Shown here: one piece after another, positions 1 through 6,845 of the stretch
Position numbering within the stretch: position 1 is the first letter of the stretch
How the letters are laid out: each line of letters opens with the position of its first letter
Source of the DNA: Coxiellaceae bacterium
Lineage (GTDB): Bacteria > Pseudomonadota > Gammaproteobacteria > GCA-013414725
Assembly (NCBI GenBank): GCA_013414725.1
Contig: CP058706.1
Span: forward strand, 778,184-785,146
Length of the DNA: 6,963 nucleotides
Direction of reading: 5' to 3'
Program-made: the position numbers and the translations under genes
The notes under the pieces: model-generated
The model's database searches: none
The model's input: the letters and a program-made list of their open reading frames with translations, nothing else
Told to the model about the DNA's origin: nothing

Positions 1-304
1 ACTCTTGTTCTGCAAAAATCTGTTGGTCAAAAGCAAATTTAAATCGACTTACCTTAGAAAGTTTTGAAGTAACATAAAAGAAATCACCGAAAGCAAGTGA
101 TTTTTTAAAAGTTATCTTTGTTTCTATTAAGACGATATTAAGATTTTTGTCTGCAAAATTTTTTAAATTAATTCCAAGAGACTCCAAATATTTTGATCTT
201 GCATGATCTAAGTAATGAAAGTAGTTGGCATTGTTAACTATGCCTTGATAATCTACTTCATAATTTCTCACTTCAGATGACCAGATTAGATATTCATTAT
301 TCAT
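1..304 (-). CDS. YbgC/FcbC-type hotdog-fold acyl-CoA thioesterase, partial (C-terminus off the left edge)
   Basis: About 101 residues are present, with no stop before the window edge. Residues 11-40 match the start of the 4-hydroxybenzoyl-CoA thioesterase (4HBT) family. E-V-R-N-Y-E-V-D-Y-Q-G-I-V-N-N-A-N-Y is followed by H-Y-L-D-H-A-R and Y-L-E-S-L-G-I, the family signature with the catalytic Asp (here D18) in the D-x-x-G-I-V-x-x-x-N-Y motif. Such enzymes hydrolyse acyl-CoA thioesters in the cytoplasm; the substrate cannot be read from the sequence. Two in-frame ATGs are possible, 304 and 319 (adds MIGHE). Neither has a clear Shine-Dalgarno, and I chose 304 because homology starts just after it. 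The frame is intact through several A/T runs, unlike most other genes here. It runs divergently from the LuxR relic and looks like ordinary chromosomal flank. Confidence 0.8.
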   Translation of the reverse strand, partial: MNNEYLIWSSEVRNYEVDYQGIVNNANYFHYLDHARSKYLESLGINLKNFADKNLNIVLIETKITFKKSLAFGDFFYVTSKLSKVSRFKFAFDQQIFAEQE

Positions 305-548
305 TTCGTGACCAATCATGTTAAATTGAAAAAGTCAACCCTATTTTTTGTGGATACATAGCAACTTCTATTATGCCTAAAATCTCTCCTGCTTGTGTGG
401 GCTAACTTCTATTCTGCTAGAGGTATGCCTATTTATAGCATAGTTTCATTGTATATTAATAGAATAATTTTATGGTGAGATAAAGGAATCAAGCCTTCGT
501 TTGGTTGAACTATATCTTCTAAATTCAGTCAATTGAAGTCTTAATCTT

Positions 549-909
549 TTGTTATTAAAAATCTATATCAACAAAACTGAATATAATGAGCATTATATTA
601 TGAAAAAGTTACATTTAAAAAGCAAAGAAATGTCAGTAGAAAAATATGGGCTCGAAAAAACATTGGGCTTCCTCAAATTCTATCCCAATATTTATCTGAC
701 AAAAAGAGAAATACAATGCCTGCAGCAATTTGTAATTGGCAAAAATAATGAGAGAATTGCAGAAACACTTAACATTTCAACACGAACTGTAGAATTTTAT
801 TTTAAAAATTACAGAATAAATTTTATTGTAACAATAAAGAAGATTTTTTAAAAAACTAAAAGCAAGTGGCCTAGAAGACAATCATAATTGTGGCCTTGAA
901 CGAACGTAG
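549..909 (+). pseudogene. LuxR-family regulator remnant: C-terminal HTH domain only, frameshifted
   Basis: The frame opens at TTG 549; ATG 600 is the likelier start if it is translated at all. Residues 50-86 (counting from 549) are a clear LuxR/GerE DNA-binding domain: LTKREIQCLQQFVIGK, then ERIAETLNISTRTVEFY with the recognition helix. The frame as given stops at 851. Adding one A to the run at 804-808 and one A to the run at 850-855 continues it as K-K-L-Q-N-K-F-Y-C-N-N-K-E-D-F-L-K-K-L-K-A-S-G-L-E-D to TAG at 907-909. That resembles the usual end of this subfamily, and the last codons lie inside the palindromic repeat at 894-920. LuxR regulators of this type normally have an N-terminal sensor domain of well over 100 residues, and none is seen upstream. 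It is either a relic or a very short HTH protein. Confidence 0.65.
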
Positions 910-920
910 TGAGTTCAAGG
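894..920. repeat. Palindromic repeat copy R1
   Basis: CCTTGAAC (894-901) and GTTCAAGG (913-920) form a perfect 8-bp inverted repeat around an 11-base loop. The 27-base unit matches the reverse complement of 1314-1340 at 21 of 27 positions, so it is a dispersed element and not a chance hairpin. It overlaps the last codons of the LuxR relic and may act as a weak terminator, although the following tract (TTTCCTC) is not a good U-run. Confidence 0.6.
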
Positions 921-989
921 TTTCCTCATTGTATTTTCATTCGAATCCCATGCAGAAATATACAAAATTGTTCACCCTATTATCAGGCT

Positions 990-1032
990 CCTTGAACTTC
1001 GTCTAAGGCTACGGGTTAATCGGGCTATTCGC
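990..1032. repeat. Palindromic repeat copy R2 (shortened)
   Basis: It begins CCTTGAACTTCG, then lacks part of the loop, and continues TAAGGCTACGGGTTAA. Repeat R3 at 1314 has the same order: CCTTGA, TTCG, then CAAGGCTACAAGTTGA. The two share the palindrome and the flank AAGGCTAC-x-x-GTT-x-A, so R2 reads as an internally deleted copy in the same orientation as R3. No reading frame is seen around it. Confidence 0.45.
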
Positions 1033-1103
1033 TGAATGGAGTTTCTGTGTTAGAGACAACATTACAAGATTTTATTAATCTTTAGGTTCTATTTTTAGAG
1101 CAT

Positions 1104-1219
1104 TTATTCATCCAGAACATTCCTTAATTGCTTTCCCAATTTTTTTGCTCCTGCAATACAATTTGTAACATTCCACAAACATAATGAAAGTGGACGATAG
1201 CAACAATTCCTAAGGAGTT
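1104..1219 (-). pseudogene. Third immunity-gene copy, C-terminal remnant
   Basis: Read on the minus strand, with one A added to the run at 1140-1146, this gives about 38 codons ending E-Q-K-K-L-G-K-Q-L-R-N-V-L-D-E and TAA at 1104-1106. The two larger copies end E-Q-K-R-L-G-R-W-L-R-N-V and, rebuilt, E-Q-K-N-L-G-R-W-L-R-N-I. Upstream, H-F-H-Y-V-C-G-M aligns with I-F-H-R-N-C-G-G. Everything N-terminal to this is missing, and repeat R3 lies where it would be. It is the most decayed unit of the array and is surely non-functional. The match is short, so chance similarity is not fully excluded. Confidence 0.5.
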
Positions 1220-1313
1220 GGTTTTTTACTCACTCAATTTGCAGTGAATTTTATGTGTTTACCACGGTAAAAGTAGCTATTCAAAATTTATATTGCCAAC
1301 GTTATTTATGATT

Positions 1314-1370
1314 CCTTGATTTCGCTGTGCTCGTTCAAGGCTACAAGTTGACTGACTACCCGCTTTATCG
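1314..1370. repeat. Palindromic repeat copy R3
   Basis: CCTTGA (1314-1319) pairs with TCAAGG (1335-1340). The reverse complement of 1314-1340 matches repeat R1 at 21 of 27 positions. The 3' flank GGCTACAAGTTGA resembles that of R2. It sits between the end of the second immunity gene and the third, truncated copy, so it may mark the breakpoint that removed the front of the third copy. Confidence 0.55.
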
Positions 1371-1415
1371 AAATCTGTACTATTTATGACTTCAGGAAAA
1401 TAAAGAATATCGTTT

Positions 1416-2230
1416 TTAGATGTTCCTCAGCCAGCGCCCCAGGTTTTTGCTCCTTCCATAAGACCGTCAGCGTGCCCATACTCCGATGAAATATTAAAAG
1501 AAACCCGAAAGAAATGGGGTAAGATCCAAGGCTAGTAACATACCCGATCATGAGTTTTCCAGTTTGCGAGTGGCTAAGAATAACACCTAATGCAGGTGCA
1601 AGATGACCTAACATCGCAAAAACTGCTAACATATAGATGATGACGAACATAACTTTGTTAATTAGCCACGTGATAGATTTTTCTCTGAAAAAGGTTTAAA
1701 GTCTACGCCGGCATCTATATTGTTGTTGTCAGCCATAGCTAATTTATAAGTTGCTGTTTTGGCATCAATTAAAGAAAATTTTTATTTTTTTGTATACTCT
1801 AGTGACATCAATACGACGAAATCTATCAAATAGATAGAATATAAAAAATAATGCCGCGAGAATTACTAAAAACGAGACCATAAGTTGGAGTAAGATATCA
1901 TATATAAATTGAAAATGCTGGCAGTGCAGAAACCTGTTGCTATATATAAGAATAGAGAAGCCTTCATTAAATGAAAAAAAGCTAAAACGATAAGCAAAAA
2001 TAGCAGATGTTATACAGGGTAAAATAAAAATGGATTGAAAATAAATAGGGTAGATGGATAATTGATTAAAAATCAACATTATCATAGAGATACAAAATAT
2101 AATTGTGGAATAGAATATCGGTATAACAGCAAATGCAAAAATGTAATATCTTTTTTGCTGTCACGGCTGAGTCGTATACTTTTTCAAGCAAAGAAAACGC
2201 TTTTTCGGTTTTTATAATTGATGAATCCAT
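1416..2230 (-). pseudogene. Second tandem immunity-type membrane protein (frame interrupted as given)
   Basis: ATG at 2230 opens MDSSIIKTEK, nearly identical to the first copy (MDSPIIKTEK). As given, the gene is split. Six A/T runs are each short by 1-2 bases relative to its paralogue: 2151-2156, 1974-1980, 1868-1872, 1779-1783, 1678-1682 and 1444-1448. Restoring 10 bases gives one frame of 275 codons ending E-Q-K-N-L-G-R-W-L-R-N-I and TAA at 1416-1418. The rebuilt 274-residue protein has about six hydrophobic segments, near residues 29-55, 64-82, 90-112, 121-137, 191-220 and 230-250. A basic loop with F-R-R-I-D follows segment four. I know no named family. From its place after a vgrG with a membrane-type toxin tail, I infer an inner-membrane immunity protein, perhaps against a related toxin variant. 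Its ribosome site (AAGAGA) is weaker than that of copy one. It could equally be a genuine pseudogene. Confidence 0.6.
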
Positions 2231-2260
2231 TTGGATTTCTCTTGATTCGACGAAATCTGG
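2231..2260 (-). repeat. Duplicated 3' end of vgrG in front of the second immunity gene
   Basis: The 21 bases before the second immunity ATG (2231-2251) match the last 21 bases of vgrG (3099-3119) at 18 positions. Read in the vgrG frame they give V-E-S-R-E-I-Q against V-E-L-G-E-I-stop, with the vgrG TAA replaced by CAA. A looser match (GATTT) extends a few bases further. The tandem duplication therefore took the end of the effector gene, including the immunity ribosome site, along with the immunity gene. Confidence 0.65.
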
Positions 2261-2283
2261 AAAAAATGTATCGTATTAGTCTG

Positions 2284-3098
2284 CTAAACATTCCTCAACC
2301 AACGTCCCAATCTTTTCTGTTCTTTCCACAAGACCATCAAGCCACCACAATTTCTATGAAAAATTCGAAGACCTGCAAAGGAAAGCGGATATGTCCCAAA
2401 ACCGATCATATAGCCCATCATGATTTGTCCTGAGTGAGAATGACTCAAAGGACGCCTGATGCTGGCCCCATATGAGCAAACATAAAGAAAAAGCTAATAC
2501 ATGCAGAATGACGAACATCACTTTGTTAATGACCAAGCTGACAACTTTTTTGTGAAAAGGTTTGAAATCGACTACAGAATCCATGCAATTTTCTTCAGCA
2601 ACATCTAGTTTATAAGTGGCTGCTTTGTAATTAATTAACGAAAATTTTTTGATTTTTCTATATACCGGAGTGATATCAATACGGCGAAATTTATCTAATG
2701 TATAGAATATAAAAAATAAGGCAGCAAAGATTACCAGAGAGCGAAACCAGGGATGATGGAGAAATATCGTATATAAGGTGTAAATACTGGTTGTGCAAAA
2801 ACCTGTGGTAAGATAAAAAACCACAGAGGTTTTCATAAGCTGATAGAAAAACTGTAGCGATAAGCAAAAAAGCGGATATTACACCTGGCAACATGAAGAT
2901 AGATTGAAAATAAAAAGGAAAAGGTGAATATTGATTGAATGTTTCCATTTCTGTGGAAATAAAGGCTAGAATGGTAACATAGAAAGCTGGCATAGCAATA
3001 AATACACCAAAAAATATCGCCTTTTACTCGCGACTAAGTTGTAGATTATTTTCAAATAGAGACGATGTTTTTTCTGTTTTTATAATTGGTGAATCCAT
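2284..3098 (-). pseudogene. First tandem immunity-type membrane protein, adjacent to vgrG (frame interrupted as given)
   Basis: ATG at 3098 follows the vgrG stop directly and has a good ribosome site, AGGAG at 3107-3111, 8 bases away. As given, the frame meets TAA after residue 24, and later parts are split over other frames. Alignment to the second copy shows short runs at 3049-3052, 3009-3014, 2866-2871, 2847-2851, 2488-2492 and 2447-2449. Adding 7 bases gives 274 codons, ending W-K-E-Q-K-R-L-G-R-W-L-R-N-V and TAG at 2284-2286. The rebuilt 273-residue protein aligns with copy two almost without gaps. Shared blocks include T-G-F-C-T-x-S-I, F-A-A-L-F-F-I-F-Y, K-F-R-R-I-D and V-D-F-K-P-F. It has about six predicted membrane segments. 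Being directly coupled to the effector gene, it is the best candidate for the cognate immunity protein; that is inference, and the family is unknown to me. Confidence 0.65.
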
Positions 3099-3992
3099 TT
3101 AGATTTCTCCTAATTCGACAAATCCGTTCGGCGATGTTTTATGTAAATTCTCTATCATTTGTACGACCTTCACCGAAGTGTGTGTCATATATTCAATAAA
3201 TTTTCCATTGTTAATATATTCGCCCACTTTTCCTTCCCGAACCCATTCCTTAATTTTTTCACTCACATGATAATGTTCATCTGTCTGGTCTAATTTATGT
3301 GACACATAATAAGCAACAAATATTCCTGCCGTTGCTGCAATGACGGTAACCATAAGAGTAGTGCCAACAAATAGCATGGCGATAGTACCTAGTAAATACG
3401 CCACTACTATCCCCGCAGCCGCCTCTAACTCATCTACCACCAGTTTAACAAGCAAATCCGTAAAGACTTTATGTTGATCTGGGTTTAAGTAATATTGTAT
3501 ACAATCAACAATGCCAATAACAGCAAGACCTAACACCCCTTCTTTTAAAGCTGATGAAATCCCCGCTATTTTTCCTAACGCTTTGCCATCAATAAATGAG
3601 GTAATCAAAGTCAGTTTTGGATTTTCTGGTAGATACCGAGTCCCAGCCAGAAATGATCTGGCACGAGAATTGCCTCGGAAGATAACATGGAATTCATCAG
3701 TGATGGCTTTATCGCCTTTTGGAGAGACGTGCTTAATATAAAATTCATCTCTGTGAATGATTTGAGTAAGAAATAATCGCCATTTGTTTTCATTGAGAAA
3801 AAATTCCCCAATATCAGTCGCTAACCCTGCCGCATGCGGATTTACCTGCCCAATGACCTGCATCAACCAATGCAGCATTTCTGGCCCAATCCAAGCGAGA
3901 TTGTATTTCCCTTCCGCAATCAATGCTGTAGTAAAGATACCTGCCGTAGGTAAGATTACCACCATCGGCAGTTTAATATCGAAATCTGGTTT
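3099..3992 (-). other. C-terminal effector extension of VgrG (putative membrane-acting toxin domain)
   Basis: About 297 residues follow a Ser/Gly/Ala/Glu linker (rebuilt residues ~807-831). They open with a hydrophobic stretch (L-P-M-V-V-I-L-P-T-A-G-I-F). A soluble part follows, containing a conserved-looking block, FRGNSRARSFLAGTRY followed by L-P-E-N-P-K. Then come a membrane-length segment (residues ~984-1002) and a long hydrophobic hairpin (~1024-1064: A-G-I-V-V-A-Y-L-L-G-T-I-A-M-L-F-V-G-T, then V-I-A-A-T-A-G-I-F-V-A-Y-Y-V). An amphipathic charged tail ends the protein. From memory, a G-x-x-x-x-R-x-x-x-x-G-T-R-Y-x-x-x-N-P-K motif before such hairpins also occurs in some PAAR-linked T6SS effectors; I cannot verify this here. 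I see no nuclease, lipase or peptidase motif. Pore formation or membrane depolarisation is inferred from the helices and the multi-pass immunity partner. Confidence 0.6.
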
Positions 3993-6488
3993 GGCAATCT
4001 GCTTATTCGATTCTGTCGATGCAGTACCAGAACTGTTTTCAGATGAACTCCCACTTGCCCCAGCCTTCTTCTCCGCAATATTCGGAAACGGCCCCGCATA
4101 AAACCGCCGCTGCCCATTCTCATCTGGCGGAAATTGGCTCAAATTGTCCAACCAACGCAATTCTCCCTTTGAGTGTTTCAAGCACACCGCGCCTTGTGAC
4201 TGCCCAGGTTTAAGTGGATATTCATACACATCACCTAGTGGTAATGGCTTAGGATGTAATTGGTTAACCGTGGCCTCACTGCCCGCCAATTCTTCCAGTT
4301 CTTGTAAGAACAATAAGGATTGAGTATTGGCTGTTTGCTGCGCTGGGTTCATTGCGGGCGCTTGCGGTGGACTACTGGTGTTGTAATTGACTGGGCCATT
4401 GTGGTGAATTTCTTCGGCTTGGATGGATAGTTTGGGGCCGAAGTAGTGTAGTTGGCCGTCGGCAGTGGCGTAAAATCCGCCTTTGGGTTGGCCGACATAT
4501 AACGGGCCTTGGCTGGCTTGGACAGATAAGTCTTTTTGGCTGATTACTTGAATGCTCGATTGGGGCGCTTGCAAATGGATGTCACCTTGGCGGCTGTGCC
4601 AATTCAGATGTTGCCCTGCTTGAATTTGTAGATGACGGCCGGCTTCGAATTGGCTGGTTTGGCCAGTATCGAAGGCGAGTGATTGCGCGGTCATGACTTG
4701 GTCTTGTCCCGCTTGTTGGCGGATATTACCTGCGGCGCTCAGTAATGTTTTGTTGCCGCTCACAGTCACGGCGTGATTATTCCCGACAGTGGTGGTTTGT
4801 GAGCCGCCGGTTTCAGTTTTCATGGCATTAGCAGATTGCAGTTGTAAATTACCTTGCGTAGTGACACTGGTCGTTGGCCGGCCATTGCTATTGCTCATTT
4901 CGATGGTATTAGTGCCGCGCGGTGTCGCCAATTTCAGTCCTGGCTGTTGGGGATCATCATCCAATACCAATTCATGGCCCGCTGCTGTGCGCAGCACGTG
5001 TTGGTCGGAATTATTAATAGTCACGGTGCTCGGTTGGTCTGGATAATGAATCACGCCAGCAATGACGGGTTGGTTTAAGGTGTGGTCTAAAAATCACACC
5101 CACTTGCGTGTTGGGCCGCAAGGGAAAATGCATGCCTTGTGCTTTGCCATCGCTAGTGGGCCCGCCATAAGGTTGCAGCAAAGCTAACGGTGTATCCAAC
5201 GACTCTGTTTCAAAAGAAACCGCACTTGATAGCGACCATCTGCGTCCAAATGCGGCGAAGTTTCATCACCGACAATAATGGCTGGCAAAATATGGTTAAA
5301 ATGCGGGCTTGACCGTGGCCGGTGTCGAAAAGTTTGTTTAGCGGAAATAGCCTTAGCATGGATTTGATAAGTGGCCGGGAGTTGTTCTGTATTAGAATGA
5401 ATACTTAATATCGTCGGTGAAATGGCATATTCACTTGCCAGCCATCCCGATTGGTCACCTTGGCAATCGATTTGTGTCACGGTGTAATCTGCACCGGCAT
5501 AATTAGGCTCCCAAGGATGGGACGTCAATGCAAACCGCTGCCCTGGTTGTAAACCACGGGCGTTGCTCTGGAAAGTATAAACCAATCGCTCCGCATCAAT
5601 TGCTTGGATCCAAGCCTCAGCCAATAAATTACCTTGTTCTTGCGTCGCAAAGTCACTGGCATGGCGTTGAATTTCTCCACGGCTTGGCACTTGGCTCAAT
5701 TGGCTGCTGGCCGTTGCCAACAGAGATGAGTCAGGTTGATTAAATGGGTAACTGCGCAAACTAACGGATTTAGACAACAACGCCACATTCTTATTAAAGT
5801 TCCAAATTTGTTCGTTTGTCGTCACCATTCCCGCTTCAGTCACACCCGGCAAACCGTTATCAGCAAAACGTGCCAACTGACGGCTATCATCAAACAACAC
5901 CAACGTGGTTTGATTCGCATCGGTTTGCAGCACATAATTAATCCCTGCCTCAAACAATAAGCGTTCCATAAACGCCAAATCCGATTCATTCCATTGCAAA
6001 GTAAAGGGTCGTGCTGGATAGTCGCGCGTCAATTGCCATTGCACTTGTTGGCTTGGCCAGGATGCGGTTTCTAACACTTGTTTAACAATATCGACGACGG
6101 AGCTGTTTACAAAACGCCGAGTGTGTTGGCTTTTGGCAAGTGGTTCCAACGGTGAAACGAGTTTGAATTGACACAATTGCCATTGGTTGTCTGGTGTCGT
6201 GCCTTGATTAATACAAGCTTGGATAATGCCTCCTAGCCATACTGTATCAGGTGGCCAAGCAATAGCGAGCTGTGCCGTTTTTGTGGACAAGCTAGTGAGA
6301 TCGAGATTGGGAGCAGCCAAACAATCAATGTCCCACGAGTAATGCGAGGAAATATGCCACGCTTGGCTCTTAAAACACCGTACCAGCAATTGGTCCTCAC
6401 TCACTCCTGGTATCTGTAATCGAAATGACGGTTTATCGGCGGGCAATTGCGTCAGCCGGGATTGTGCGTTGGCCATAAAAGACTCCAT
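3099..6488 (-). CDS. vgrG: T6SS VgrG spike protein with C-terminal membrane-type effector domain; two frameshifts as given
   Basis: The product forms the trimeric tip of the T6SS needle and here carries its own cargo. Residues 1-434 read from 6488 are the gp27-like VgrG half, with N-E-S-D-L-A-F-M-E-R-L-L-F-E-A-G-I and later F-R-H-R-P-R. The frame breaks at the A-run 5212-5215 (one base short) and returns at 5089-5093 (two short or one long). The frame between (M-D-T-P-L-A-L-L-Q-P-Y-G-G-P) is the expected OB-fold continuation, so the gene is one ~1130-residue VgrG. From about residue 480 comes a DUF2345-type beta-helix (Q-H-V-L-R-T-A-A-G-H-E-L-V-L-D-D, then many short Gln/Gly/Ser repeats), then a Ser/Gly linker and a ~300-residue toxin-like tail. 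ATG 6488 lacks a ribosome site. ATG 6476 (MANAQSRL) has GGAG 6 bases upstream and is probably the true start. No hcp, PAAR, adaptor or structural T6SS gene is in the window, so this is an orphan vgrG. Confidence 0.88.
3107..3111 (-). promoter_or_regulatory. Ribosome binding site of the first immunity gene, inside the vgrG 3' end
   Basis: On the minus strand AGGAG lies in the last vgrG codons, 8 bases before the immunity ATG at 3098. The vgrG stop TAA (3099-3101) and that ATG are contiguous. Terminating ribosomes can restart at once, which would keep toxin and immunity in step. In the duplicated copy the same site reads AAGAG. Confidence 0.6.
6483..6486 (-). promoter_or_regulatory. Ribosome binding site deciding the vgrG start at 6476
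   Basis: GGAG on the minus strand lies 6 bases before ATG 6476, while ATG 6488 is preceded by CTATGTTTGC with no such site. The upstream ATG overlaps this GGAG, so the protein probably begins MANAQSRL and the four residues M-E-S-F are not made. Confidence 0.5.
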
Positions 6489-6502
6489 GCAAACATAGAA
6501 AA

Positions 6503-6526
6503 CGAGATGGACCGAAATCCATCTCG
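6503..6526 (-). terminator. Hairpin with T-tract between the 35-codon ORF and vgrG
   Basis: CGAGATGGA and TCCATCTCG form a perfect 9-bp stem around a 6-base loop. On the minus strand the stem is followed by TTTTCTATGTTT, as in an intrinsic terminator. On the plus strand no T-tract follows. It lies 7 bases past the stop of the small ORF (6534-6641) and 14 bases before ATG 6488. It should end transcription entering from that ORF, or limit read-through into vgrG. Confidence 0.6.
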
Positions 6527-6533
6527 CGGGGCA

Positions 6534-6641
6534 TTACTCTTTAGGAACTGTCGGGAAAATTGTCAGATAATCATCAATAGAACGCAATACAGTAAAAATA
6601 CGGTATTGACAAAGTGGGAACTCTTTTTCTTTAACGCGCAT
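6534..6641 (-). CDS. Small ORF of 35 codons, unknown function
   Basis: ATG 6641 to TAA 6534-6536 gives a 35-residue product starting M-R-V-K-E-K-E-F-P-L-C-Q-Y-R-I-F and ending P-T-V-P-K-E. I do not recognise it. In its favour, its stop lies 7 bases before a terminator-like hairpin, so some transcribed gene should end here. Against it, there is no Shine-Dalgarno before the ATG. An ATG at about 6673 in a neighbouring frame (M-I-N-S-V-I-K-S-N-Y-Y-A-R) could run into this ORF if one more indel is present, which would give a protein of about 48-49 residues. It may be the tail of a truncated gene at the island edge. Confidence 0.3.
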   Translation of the reverse strand: MRVKEKEFPLCQYRIFTVLRSIDDYLTIFPTVPKE

Positions 6642-6685
6642 AATAATTTGATTTGATAACGGAATTTATCATAACATATTTGTAA

Positions 6686-6836
6686 AGATGTGCCCTATTA
6701 TCAGAAACACATGTTCCAGATGATCTTTATCAAGAGGTGGTGAAATATTTTAATGATAAAGAAATAGTCGATTTAACCATGGCAATTATCACGATTAATA
6801 GTTGGAACCGTTAGTTTTCGTAGATTACCTAAATAA
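6686..6836 (+). pseudogene. Carboxymuconolactone decarboxylase / AhpD-like protein, 3' fragment
   Basis: The translated fragment reads L-L-S-E-T-H-V-P-D-D-L-Y, then D-K-E-I-V-D-L-T-M-A-I-I-T-I-N-S-W-N-R. This matches the C-terminal third of CMD-family alkylhydroperoxidase-like proteins, including the typical ...L-T-x-A-I-x-x-I-N-x-W-N-R. A stop follows as given. Adding a base to the T-runs at 6811-6812 and 6815-6818 restores F-R-R-L-P-K and TAA at 6834-6836, the usual family ending. Upstream an in-frame TAA (6683-6685) cuts it off, and the rest of the gene, including the Cys-x-x-Cys region where present in the family, is absent. The break near 6685 may mark the edge of the inserted T6SS island. 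Confidence 0.65.
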
Positions 6837-6840
6837 GAGG
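6837..6840 (+). promoter_or_regulatory. Ribosome binding site of the cyclase-family gene
   Basis: GAGG lies 5 bases before ATG 6846 and directly after the rebuilt stop of the decarboxylase fragment. The two genes were therefore close-packed in one operon. Confidence 0.5.
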
Positions 6841-6845
6841 ACAAT

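Noticed and set aside
363..413. Direct repeat AACTTCTATT at 363-372 and 404-413
   Set aside because: Ten A/T-rich bases repeated once with no further structure are likely chance; nothing else is seen in 305-548.
894..1370. CRISPR array from the repeated CCTTGAA units
   Set aside because: There are only three units, in mixed orientation, irregularly spaced and with unequal lengths.
2218..2433. Plus-strand 71-codon ORF across the immunity gene junction
   Set aside because: It overlaps both minus-strand paralogues and has no ribosome site.
1765..2993. Four separate small membrane proteins (1384-1650, 1765-2085, 2354-2836, 2691-2993)
   Set aside because: Cross-alignment shows they are frame fragments of two paralogous genes. 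Parts of these ORFs are read in the wrong frame.
3511..5078. Plus-strand ORFs of 64-105 codons opposite vgrG
   Set aside because: They are antisense shadows of a well-supported coding frame, with no ribosome sites and no recognisable motifs.
5014..5199. Separate 61-codon minus-strand ORF
   Set aside because: It is the shifted middle piece of vgrG: its residues continue the OB-fold motif, and the frame returns to the original one after it.
5089..5215. Programmed ribosomal frameshifting in vgrG
   Set aside because: Two shifts 130 bases apart that cancel, with no known vgrG precedent and the same pattern in unrelated genes here, point to missing bases.
5528..5960. Plus-strand ORFs of 71 and 74 codons opposite the VgrG N-terminal half
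   Set aside because: They are antisense shadows, and the minus strand carries clear VgrG motifs throughout.
6606..6644. Plus-strand promoter with TTGACA at 6606
   Set aside because: The only TATAAT-like box (CATAAT, 6639-6644) is about 27 bases away, too far, and the better-spaced hexamer is poor.
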